Source: GWC2-37-13 sp964564535
GTDB lineage: Bacteria > Patescibacteriota > Microgenomatia > UBA1406 > GWC2-37-13
DNA: 11,656 nucleotides
NCBI GenBank assembly: GCA_964564535.1
Contig: CAZMBH010000029.1
Location: 1 to 11,656 of the forward strand
Reading direction: 5' to 3'
The position numbers were made by a program, and so were the translations under genes. Shown one piece after another: positions 3,352-10,329 of this stretch. Below the pieces are notes generated by a model. The model saw only the letters and a list, made by a program, of their open reading frames with translations, ran no database searches and had not been told where the DNA came from. Every line of letters begins with the position of its first letter. Positions within the stretch are counted from its first letter, which is position 1.

Positions 3352-6204
3352 CATTATCAATGTAAAGACGAGAATTAACAGTCCGAACCCCAAAAACTCC
3401 AAATATTGTGGCCAGAAGATTATAGTGACTAGGGAATAGGGATTAGGGGTTAGTTCGTCGTCAAGCTGCCATCCGTTGGCCCAGTTGTTAATTAAAACAT
3501 GATTGAGAAGCTTTCCATTAGTAAAAGCAATCCAGCCGGGGGAGTAGGATTGAAATAGAGTTATATTGTTCGATTGTTTCATTGCTTCATTGCTTAAGAC
3601 GACTTTGTAGGTAAAATAATTGATTCTTTTAGCTTCAAAACTATTAGAAAAATTTACCTTTTGTTGTTGATAATCTTTCCGAACAAATTTCATCTCTTTT
3701 AAAGCTTTGTGAGGAAAAAGATAGAGTGATAGTTCCTCAAGATTATTTGAGGCGGTTAGATTTTTGAATGATTTATTTTGGAAGGCAAAAGTATAGCCAA
3801 GACCATATTTATATCTTGGTTGGATAATAAAATAATTGATTTGATTGTTCAAGCGGTCTTCGAGATAGCTTTGTTTTTTCGTTTCATCAATAATATAAAA
3901 AAATAATGGCAGGCCAGAATCGTTAATTGATTTTGTTCTTAAAAGATAACCTAAGTCTTGAGAAAGGGTTAAATCTGTAAAGCCAAAATCGGGCGGCTGG
4001 TCAGAATTAATGCTGTAATTTTTAATAATTTTTTTTTCGATTTTTATCACCAAAACATTATTTTGAATCGTGGGTTCAATTTTCAAAGAAATTTTGATGG
4101 GCTTATTGTCAATTAGAATAGTTTCTTCATAAGTGTTATTGAGTGATAGTTCAAAATTGTTTATATCAATGTTTATCGGCGTTTTTAAATAAAAATAATT
4201 ATTATCTTCAGTTATCTGCCAGTTTTTATCCAGGGAAGCTACTTGACTCGTCAAGCTCAAAAATGGGTAAAAAATGTCAGGCTTTATATTTCGATCATAA
4301 CCATAAAAACCACTTTCCAAAAAAGCCTGATCGTCATTGGTAAGATTAACTTGGGGAGTAATACTAGGTAAATCGGAAGTTAGACTGACAAAATTTTTTG
4401 AGAAATAACTATGATTAATCTTATATAAATAAATATTTTCACCATAAAAAATGGGAGTAACATTAGGACTTTTCGTCAGTAGTTCGTTAACCCGATCATA
4501 TTGTAAGGCTTTGTAACTTGATACAACAGGTATTAAAGATTTATCTAACAATAAATAATCTATATCATATTTATCAAAAACCCCGGTTAATTTATTAATA
4601 TCTTCAGATTCAAAAGCCGTTTTAGATTCCCAAAAGTAGCTTTCCGAAGCTTTGCTCCATACATCAAAAGTACGTGATACAATCGGCTGCTCTATTCCAT
4701 ACCATAAAAATCCACTTCCGTTATAGCCCCACTTATTAAAAAACCAGCCCCAAAAAGTATAGTCGGGAAGTAAGGCTATCCGGCTGTTTTTTCCTTCGGA
4801 TTTAAAGTAATCAATAACTGAATAATAATCTTCGGGAATTTTTACTTTCATTTCAGGGGAGAAGAAAAAGCCTTTAAAAGATGGAAGTGCATAAAAGAAA
4901 ATAACTAAGAAAAAAATACCAAGCATTTTCTTAACCCCTGCGGTTTGTTCTTTGTATTGTTGGTTCTTAACCGCGGGGGTTAGATTTATGGTGGTTTGAA
5001 TTCCCTTAGCTACAAAGTAGCTGTAAATAAGCGAATAAGGAATGATGAATTTTGTGAAAGGGGAGCGGAAAATCTGATTAATGATAGGGATTTGCCTAAT
5101 TAGTTCATTTATCCAAGAAAAAGGAGGTGTTGCCAAAAGTAAACCAATGCTACAAAGCACAAAAATTATTAAAAAGCCACCTGGAAAAACCTCCGCGGTT
5201 TGTTCTTGGTTTTGCTTTTCCTTAACCGCGGAGGTTAAGCCAATAACCATTAACCCTGCAAAGACGAAGGGAAGCATTCCAAAAATCCCGCTAAAATGAT
5301 CTTTCCATGGTGCGAAAAGAAAAGTATTATCCCGGCCTTTTAAGTCGAAATAAAATCCTTCAAGACGCAAAAAATTATCAATTGTTCCCTTTTCATAGTT
5401 TTGGAAGTAGACACTTTCAGTCGACAGAGTATTATTTTTAGCTTCCGTGACTACCTGACCATTAGTTTTGAGGAAGTATATCTGCGGCAAAAGCCAGAAT
5501 GAGTTAATAATTATAATCAGAAAAAAAGCCAATAATATTCGCTTTAAATTTTTAATTTTTATTAAAGCAAAACAACCTAAAACCATCAAATAAACAATAA
5601 AAAGCTGTTGTGTATAAAATGAGGGGACGCCGAGTAAGTTAATCAGGAAAAAAAGCCTCCAATTGTTCGATTGTTTCATTGTTCCATTGTTGATTATTTT
5701 TGAAAAAATCCATATTCCCCATGGCAAGAAAGCGAAAAATGTAGAAAATGCCTCATAAGGAAGATAAAAAATTTGGACAGTTCCAAGATTCAGCATATAA
5801 AATAAAGCGCCGAAGAAAGCAAAAATTTTATTGTCATCCCCGTGAAGACGGGGATCCAGACCTACAATTACCTTAAACATTCCTAGGCCTCCTAATAACA
5901 ACATCAAAAAATGATAAAAATACCGGATCATATTTTGTGGAATTACAAAAGACATTATCCAAAGAAAAACAGCTCTGGGTAGATCGGCAGCATGGGCCAT
6001 TCCCGCCGTCAAGCCAAAACTCTGATACTCTTCCCAAACGCTAAAAAACGCCCGTTTGACAGCTAACCATGGGTTTAATTCTGTCTGCAGATTGTCCCAC
6101 CCGGAGAGATGTGTACCGGATCTATAGTTAACCAAAAACAAAATAAAGACGATGATAGTAAGAAGGAACTGATATCTATATTTAAAAATTATTTTTTTTA
6201 TCAC
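3346..6204 (-). CDS. Large polytopic membrane protein, probable GT-C/YfhO-like glycosyltransferase, containing translated repeats
   Basis: This is a 952-residue protein: about 10-12 hydrophobic segments in residues 12-440, a long soluble region (about 445-920) and a last membrane segment (about 928-950). The first large loop contains LSGWDNLQTELNPWL (33-47), with an Asp placed like the catalytic Asp of GT-C enzymes such as AftD-type arabinosyltransferases or YfhO-like proteins. A role in transferring sugars from a lipid carrier to an envelope glycan is inferred. The start is GTG (6204-6202), overlapping the upstream stop as GTGA, so translation is probably coupled. At least six repeat elements lie inside the frame (residues about 117-123, 172-181, 323-339, 408-424, 870-880 and 918-926), most between membrane segments. 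The frame stays open throughout, so it is presumably functional. The exact family is uncertain. Confidence 0.8.
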   Translation of the reverse strand: MIKKIIFKYRYQFLLTIIVFILFLVNYRSGTHLSGWDNLQTELNPWLAVKRAFFSVWEEYQSFGLTAGMAHAADLPRAVFLWIMSFVIPQNMIRYFYHFLMLLLGGLGMFKVIVGLDPRLHGDDNKIFAFFGALFYMLNLGTVQIFYLPYEAFSTFFAFLPWGIWIFSKIINNGTMKQSNNWRLFFLINLLGVPSFYTQQLFIVYLMVLGCFALIKIKNLKRILLAFFLIIIINSFWLLPQIYFLKTNGQVVTEAKNNTLSTESVYFQNYEKGTIDNFLRLEGFYFDLKGRDNTFLFAPWKDHFSGIFGMLPFVFAGLMVIGLTSAVKEKQNQEQTAEVFPGGFLIIFVLCSIGLLLATPPFSWINELIRQIPIINQIFRSPFTKFIIPYSLIYSYFVAKGIQTTINLTPAVKNQQYKEQTAGVKKMLGIFFLVIFFYALPSFKGFFFSPEMKVKIPEDYYSVIDYFKSEGKNSRIALLPDYTFWGWFFNKWGYNGSGFLWYGIEQPIVSRTFDVWSKASESYFWESKTAFESEDINKLTGVFDKYDIDYLLLDKSLIPVVSSYKALQYDRVNELLTKSPNVTPIFYGENIYLYKINHSYFSKNFVSLTSDLPSITPQVNLTNDDQAFLESGFYGYDRNIKPDIFYPFLSLTSQVASLDKNWQITEDNNYFYLKTPINIDINNFELSLNNTYEETILIDNKPIKISLKIEPTIQNNVLVIKIEKKIIKNYSINSDQPPDFGFTDLTLSQDLGYLLRTKSINDSGLPLFFYIIDETKKQSYLEDRLNNQINYFIIQPRYKYGLGYTFAFQNKSFKNLTASNNLEELSLYLFPHKALKEMKFVRKDYQQQKVNFSNSFEAKRINYFTYKVVLSNEAMKQSNNITLFQSYSPGWIAFTNGKLLNHVLINNWANGWQLDDELTPNPYSLVTIIFWPQYLEFLGFGLLILVFTLIML
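3426..3453 (-). repeat. Heptamer tandem array inside the 952-residue gene
   Basis: Four in-phase 7-nt units read on the plus strand as TGACTAG, GGAATAG, GGATTAG and GGGTTAG (consensus GGRWTAG). They encode the stretch around TPNPYSLVT on the minus strand, just before the last membrane segment. The period is not a multiple of three, so successive units are read in different frames. Confidence 0.7.
3565..3595 (-). repeat. Octamer tandem array inside the 952-residue gene, copy 1
   Basis: On the minus strand it reads as about four 8-nt units of the form AAGCAATG/AAACAATC/GAACAAT. It encodes NEAMKQSNN. A 20-nt stretch (ATTGTTCGATTGTTTCATTG on the plus strand) is identical to the second copy at 5662. 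Confidence 0.75.
4932..4982 (-). repeat. Translated hairpin repeat, copy 1
   Basis: The arms TAACCCCTGCGGTT (4932-4945) and AACCGCGGGGGTTA (4969-4982) pair over 14 positions with one G-T wobble across a 23-nt loop. It encodes LTPAVKNQQYKEQTAGV (408-424), between two hydrophobic segments. It is homologous to the copy at 5188. Confidence 0.85.
5188..5236 (-). repeat. Translated hairpin repeat, copy 2
   Basis: The arms AACCTCCGCGGTT (5188-5200) and AACCGCGGAGGTT (5224-5236) are perfect 13-nt inverted repeats across a 23-nt loop, the same loop length as copy 1. It encodes LTSAVKEKQNQEQTAEV (323-339), again between hydrophobic segments and in the same reading frame as copy 1. Confidence 0.87.
5662..5691 (-). 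repeat. Octamer tandem array inside the 952-residue gene, copy 2
   Basis: On the minus strand the units read as AACAATGG, AACAATGA, AACAATCG and AACAAT. It encodes NNGTMKQSNN (172-181) between two hydrophobic segments. MKQSNN is shared with copy 1, so both copies are read in the same phase. Confidence 0.77.
5836..5855 (-). repeat. REP/dRS3-like hairpin inside the 952-residue gene
   Basis: ATCCCCGT and ACGGGGAT form a perfect 8-nt stem with a GAAG loop, inside the longer GTCATCCCCGTGAAG context that ends GGGGATCCAGA. This is the form of dispersed repeats common in many bacterial genomes. On the minus strand it is read as LDPRLHGDDN (116-125), between two hydrophobic segments. Confidence 0.8.
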
Positions 6205-7754
6205 TTGTATTTATTTTGATAAACAGCCTCGACTTTCCAACATTCTTTTCTTAAACAGCTTTGATTATCAGTAAAACTCATAATTGTCAGTGGCCTAAGT
6301 TTTAAAAAATCTTCTTTAAGAATACTTGAAGAAAAGTTATTTTCGTCTGAAAATTCAATTCCTAATTTAGAAAAACTGCCTGAGTTAAGGTCCAACAAAG
6401 CTTCCGCTGACCAATAATTATGAAATAATCCATATATATAATCTCCATAAACCATTCTTCCAACATTATTATTTGGGACTATTTTTAATAGTAAATTACT
6501 ACGGTAAGGATGTTCAAATCCAGAATCTTCCAATTTTTTATTTATCTCTAAAACTATTTTATTGTCATATGTAAATTGACTAACATATTGGTTAATCATA
6601 GAAATTTGTATTGTAAGGAAAATAAATGTCATTATTATAAAAATAACTTTAAATGGAATAATAAATAAGCGAAGTGTATTTTTTACTTTTTTATTATTTG
6701 AAATCAAGTTGAATATAAAAAGTAAACAAATTAAAAAAATAAGTATTGGTAAAATCAGCGTTCTGAAGGGTAGGTAATCTGTTTGCCAGCTCAAAGGAAT
6801 TAGGCTCAAAATGAGGACTAAAGACCAGAAATACATATGAGAACGAGAAATTTTTTTCTTATAATCTTGTTCATTTTTAAATAGTTTAAAAGTAATAAGT
6901 ATAATAACACTAATCAACAAAATTAATATGAAAACATTGCTTTTGATAAAACTTAAGCCGTCTATAAATTCTAAACTCCAAAATTTTTGCAGATAATTAT
7001 TGGAAAATAACATTTTTAATTGTGATAAAAATACCTGCCAATGGGAGAATGCCTCAGATATTGAAATAAACTTACTTCTATTTTCAAATTGTGGTCGTAT
7101 AGCAATCTTGCTAATAATATAAGTAAATATTGGAAAGATAGAGAAAAGGGCCAATTGTAGCTTATTTTTAACTTTTCCCTTGCTATAAAGCAAATATGCA
7201 AGTGCGAAGGACATAAAAATTGTCGATTCATAAAAAAATACCGATATCATCTGCAAAGTTAAAATAATTTTTAATAAGTTTTTTTTAATAAAGTTTTTTT
7301 CTATTAAATAAATTTGGAAGAAAAAAATAAATAAAACGATAATGCTGGTGTTGGCAGAAAGCCAGCTATATGCTTCAGTGACAAAAGGTAATGAGAGGAA
7401 AAAAATACTGACGGCTAGTGACTGTTTTTTATTGAATCCCTGACGAGAAAGCACTTTGAATATTAAAAAAGAAGTTATCGTCAGTAAAGCTAAAGGAATC
7501 AAATGAGTTAGCCTTGGTAAAATTAGGTACAAGTTGTAAATAAAAAAGTAATAAATTAAAGCTAAGGGTCTGAAAAAACCATAATCTTTTATGTAATTTT
7601 TGTAAAAGTTTAAATAATCTTTTGTAATAGCAGAAAAGCAAAAAGTGATATCGTCATAAAAAAGAAATGTTTTTGAAACAAAAAAACCAAGAATCAAAAA
7701 GATAATAAAAAAAATAGCCAACTCAAATTTATTTCTTTTCAAAAACCCTGACAT
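6201..7754 (-). CDS. Polytopic membrane protein, probable GT-C family glycosyltransferase
   Basis: This 517-residue protein has about ten hydrophobic segments from residue 11 to about 385, then a soluble tail. The first extracytoplasmic loop starts with FLFYDDITF (31-39), an acidic pair placed like the catalytic/metal Asp of GT-C enzymes, and GFFRPLALIYYFF (59-71) follows, a pattern seen in dolichyl-phosphate-sugar-dependent transferases. The product would move a sugar from a polyprenyl-phosphate donor on the outer face of the membrane; acceptor and sugar are unknown. The ATG lies 4 nt after the stop of the GT4-like gene, and its own TGA overlaps the GTG of the 952-residue gene, so the three are one operon. 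There is no Shine-Dalgarno. The tail contains a CLRKEC pair of cysteines. The family call rests on topology and the two motifs. Confidence 0.72.
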   Translation of the reverse strand: MSGFLKRNKFELAIFFIIFLILGFFVSKTFLFYDDITFCFSAITKDYLNFYKNYIKDYGFFRPLALIYYFFIYNLYLILPRLTHLIPLALLTITSFLIFKVLSRQGFNKKQSLAVSIFFLSLPFVTEAYSWLSANTSIIVLFIFFFQIYLIEKNFIKKNLLKIILTLQMISVFFYESTIFMSFALAYLLYSKGKVKNKLQLALFSIFPIFTYIISKIAIRPQFENRSKFISISEAFSHWQVFLSQLKMLFSNNYLQKFWSLEFIDGLSFIKSNVFILILLISVIILITFKLFKNEQDYKKKISRSHMYFWSLVLILSLIPLSWQTDYLPFRTLILPILIFLICLLFIFNLISNNKKVKNTLRLFIIPFKVIFIIMTFIFLTIQISMINQYVSQFTYDNKIVLEINKKLEDSGFEHPYRSNLLLKIVPNNNVGRMVYGDYIYGLFHNYWSAEALLDLNSGSFSKLGIEFSDENNFSSSILKEDFLKLRPLTIMSFTDNQSCLRKECWKVEAVYQNKYK

Positions 7755-7758
7755 ATTT

Positions 7759-8982
7759 TTATTGTAAGGTATTTAAATATTCTTTGGAAATCTTTTCATA
7801 GTAGCGTGTTGTTTTCATTAATTTTGAAAAATGAATTAGTCTAAAATTAAGCTTATTATTAAAGATTATTTTTTTATTTATTTCAAAACCTTTAAATAAT
7901 CCAGCTTCACTTAATCCTGATTTTTTAAGATTCGTTTTAAAGTCTTTAGATTTAACATAGGGGTTGAGCTTTTTAGATAAAATTATTGGTTTTTCAAAGC
8001 TAAAGGCCAAAGACAATGGTCCGGAAGATGAAATCATTGACCGATAGGGGAGAATTACTAAATCGGAAGCAGAAAAATAGAGAGGGATTTGCCTTTCTTT
8101 AACAAAGCCTGTGATTTTAAGATTTTTTGGTAAGGCAGAAAATTTGCGCAAATATTTTTGATAATGATCCTTTCTTTTTTGAGTAAACGAAGGCCCACCG
8201 GCGATAATAAAATTAAACTTTTTATTAGTTTTGGCTATTTCAATCATCAAATCAGCCCCTTTATACCAGGTCAAATAGCCGAAAAACAAAATAGTCGGTT
8301 TATTTTCGATTTTAAGTTTTTTTCGGGCGACTTTTTGATTAATTTTTTTCAAATTTGCATCAACTCCGTGAGGAATAACGATTATTTTTTGAGGCTGATC
8401 AATTATTTTTAATATTCTTAGTCTGAATTCTTCTTCAAGAACAATGGTTTTTTCGGAAAGAGCAACGTTAATTTTATAAAATAATTTTAAGAAAAAATTA
8501 AAAAACGGAAGCCTCCAATCGTGCTTTTCCCATCCTAAGTACTCGGTTAGACTATTAAGGTCATATATAACCTGATGGAAAACAAAGTATATTTTTTTAC
8601 CCAAGAGCTTGAGGCATATTAACAGAATAGGAAAGAATATGGTTGTAAAAGTGTCTCCAAAAGATGAAAATTCAAATTGAATTAGAACTTTTTTGACTAA
8701 AGTAAATTTTTTTATGGTTAAAAAAAGCTTAACAAAAGAAAGCAAATTATTTCTTTTGATAATTCTATACACCAAACTATTTTTTTCCTTGTATATCTCA
8801 TCTTTTTTGTAGCCGAGCTTTGTGGTAAAGATTATTTTACGCCCCGGTAAATTATTAGTGATGTTTTTTGTAAAGCCACCAACGGCACAAACTTTTTGGC
8901 TATACCGAGTATTTTTTTCTGGATATGAAGAAATAACGATTAGACTGTCCTGATGGTTATATTTTTCTATAAGATATTTCAT
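7759..8982 (-). CDS. GT4-like (GT-B fold) glycosyltransferase
   Basis: This 407-residue cytosolic, nucleotide-sugar-dependent glycosyltransferase has the C-terminal half of a GT4/Glycos_transf_1 enzyme. Visible motifs are IPHGVD (203-208), FFGYLTWYKGADLMIEI (233-249), AGGP (261-264), TGFV (291-294), SASDLVILPYR (304-314) and SSSGPLSLAFSFEKPII (318-334), which covers the donor-binding region. The glycine-containing loop GGFTKNI (35-41) near the N terminus fits the acceptor side. The usual E-x7-E is replaced by a Ser/Gly-rich version, as in other GT4 branches. It is the first gene of the operon that continues with the two membrane proteins. A short gap from the -10 box to the ATG suggests a leaderless start. 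Likely role: adding a sugar to a lipid carrier or surface glycan. Confidence 0.87.
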   Translation of the reverse strand: MKYLIEKYNHQDSLIVISSYPEKNTRYSQKVCAVGGFTKNITNNLPGRKIIFTTKLGYKKDEIYKEKNSLVYRIIKRNNLLSFVKLFLTIKKFTLVKKVLIQFEFSSFGDTFTTIFFPILLICLKLLGKKIYFVFHQVIYDLNSLTEYLGWEKHDWRLPFFNFFLKLFYKINVALSEKTIVLEEEFRLRILKIIDQPQKIIVIPHGVDANLKKINQKVARKKLKIENKPTILFFGYLTWYKGADLMIEIAKTNKKFNFIIAGGPSFTQKRKDHYQKYLRKFSALPKNLKITGFVKERQIPLYFSASDLVILPYRSMISSSGPLSLAFSFEKPIILSKKLNPYVKSKDFKTNLKKSGLSEAGLFKGFEINKKIIFNNKLNFRLIHFSKLMKTTRYYEKISKEYLNTLQ

Positions 8983-8990
8983 ATGGTAAC

Positions 8991-8999
8991 ATTATACCA
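8991..8999 (-). promoter_or_regulatory. Extended -10 promoter of the glycosyltransferase operon
   Basis: On the minus strand it reads TGGTATAAT, a consensus -10 with the TGn extension. The -35 position (9014-9019, TATCTT) is poor, which an extended -10 can offset. The hexamer ends 8 nt before the ATG at 8982. Confidence 0.75.
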
Positions 9000-9031
9000 C
9001 AATCGAAGCTAAAAAGATACTACTATAAGAT

Positions 9032-9060
9032 AAAAAAACCCTCCAGTAAAGGAGGGTTTT
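9032..9060 (-). terminator. Rho-independent terminator of the DUF11 operon
   Basis: The arms AAAACCCTCC (9035-9044) and GGAGGGTTTT (9051-9060) form a 10-nt stem with a 6-nt loop. Read on the minus strand, the stem runs into seven Ts (9038-9032). It lies 18 nt after the stop of the 416-residue gene and just before the glycosyltransferase promoter, so it insulates the two operons. Confidence 0.9.
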
Positions 9061-9077
9061 AATATTATTTACTATAT

Positions 9078-10328
9078 TTAAGCTCGAAAAACAATTTGAT
9101 TTTGACCATATCCTTTTCGACCCCTAAATTGATCTTTTTGAAAAGCAATCGTACCTTTACCTAGAGCCTGAGGTCTAGTCACTCTCGCTGGTCCTGTTCC
9201 CGCAGCCAAAGAGAAAGACTCTTTTAATATTTCCGTCGCTGATTTTACAGGTATTGAGAAAACAACTTTCTCTCTATTAAATTGGCCGCTTTGAGAATCG
9301 AGAGAAATAATTCCTTTACCGGGAATATTAAAACCAACAATAACTAATCTTCCATCACTGTTAAGTTCAACAATATAGGTGGCAGTAATTGGACTGGCAA
9401 AATTAGAAGCAGATCTTAAATTATTAATTTGTTTACCGTTATAAATATAATGGTCTGTAGCTGTTATTCCTTGATTAGCTTGTTCAAGTTGTAACGCTTC
9501 CGGATTTGCCATAGACCAAAGTGTTGCCCCTGAGGTTATTACGCTCATTGTTGAATCTCCATCATTGTATAAAACAGCCGAAACATTATCTAAATCATTG
9601 GCTGTTTGTCGGTCATCATACATTTCCATTGTCCAACCAGGTGGTAATTTTATTTTTTGGTTTCCATCATAAGCGGCTATTTGTGTTCCATGATTTTCAA
9701 TAAAGTGAATTCCGACGACGATTCCTTCAGAAACTGGCCACTTATCCATCCAAGGACTATAAGAATTACTGGTTTTATCATGAGTAATTCTAATTAATAT
9801 TATATTACTTCTGTCTATTCCAAACATTTGAGCCGCTTCATCTTCAGATTGAGGCATAGGATATTTCAAATCTTTTTGATCACCTGTATACACCCACTCA
9901 CCTTTGGCTCGAGTTTCTGTTACTGACTGTAAGTTACCATCAGTATATGTAACGTTGTTTGATTCTGCTTTTAAAACCCATTTAGATGGATCTCCACCAC
10001 GTAAATTTGCTACCTGTTCACCTGATGAAAACTGCGGTACAGTGGCAAGATGACGATTGAAAGCTGGAAAAGGAGCTTCTGGTGTAGGTGTTACCGGACT
10101 TACTCCAGGTAAAGGAGTTGGTTCTGGAGTTGATGTTAAAACTCCCGGTGTGACTAAACTTGGAGCGTTCAAAGTAGCTTGTTGATAAAGTACTTTTAAC
10201 TGCTGGGCCGCATTTTGATCAATCAAAGATTTTGCTGCTAAAAATCCTAAGTATCCCACACCACCAATCCCAACGAAAGTAATTAGTGTTCTAATAGTTT
10301 TACCAACTGAACTTTCATGATGTGTCAT
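9078..10328 (-). CDS. Membrane-anchored extracytoplasmic protein of unknown function
   Basis: This 416-residue protein has a short basic N terminus and one hydrophobic segment (about 13-33, TLITFVGIGGVGYLGFLAA). A Pro/Thr-rich linker (about 60-88) with repeated TPEP/TPLP/TPTPE motifs follows, and then a globular domain of about 320 residues with much beta-type sequence. I do not recognise the domain. The architecture suggests an outward-facing domain held off the membrane by a wall-spanning linker. The C terminus is basic (RGRKGYG, 403-409). It starts 1 nt after the DUF11 stop, with a GGAGG 10 nt upstream inside the DUF11 gene, so the two are co-translated and probably act together at the surface. 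Confidence 0.85.
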   Translation of the reverse strand: MTHHESSVGKTIRTLITFVGIGGVGYLGFLAAKSLIDQNAAQQLKVLYQQATLNAPSLVTPGVLTSTPEPTPLPGVSPVTPTPEAPFPAFNRHLATVPQFSSGEQVANLRGGDPSKWVLKAESNNVTYTDGNLQSVTETRAKGEWVYTGDQKDLKYPMPQSEDEAAQMFGIDRSNIILIRITHDKTSNSYSPWMDKWPVSEGIVVGIHFIENHGTQIAAYDGNQKIKLPPGWTMEMYDDRQTANDLDNVSAVLYNDGDSTMSVITSGATLWSMANPEALQLEQANQGITATDHYIYNGKQINNLRSASNFASPITATYIVELNSDGRLVIVGFNIPGKGIISLDSQSGQFNREKVVFSIPVKSATEILKESFSLAAGTGPARVTRPQALGKGTIAFQKDQFRGRKGYGQNQIVFRA

Positions 10329-10329
10329 A

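Noticed and set aside
4242..4255. CTTGACTCGTCAAG palindrome inside the 952-residue gene
   Set aside because: A 6-nt stem with a 2-nt centre and no second copy; this is expected by chance in a gene of this length.
4143..5299. Open plus-strand frames (4143-4343, 5081-5299) opposite the 952-residue gene
   Set aside because: They are antisense to a well-supported gene and have no ribosome site or domain-like composition; similar antisense frames at 8158-8412 and 9521-9703 were left out for the same reason.
5836..5855. The GC-rich hairpin as a transcription terminator
   Set aside because: It is inside an open reading frame, no T-tract follows on either strand, and it matches a dispersed repeat form instead.
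7016..7641. Minus-strand frames inside the 517-residue gene (7016-7231, 7429-7641)
   Set aside because: They are shifted-frame shadows within a gene that has coherent membrane-protein sequence across its full length.
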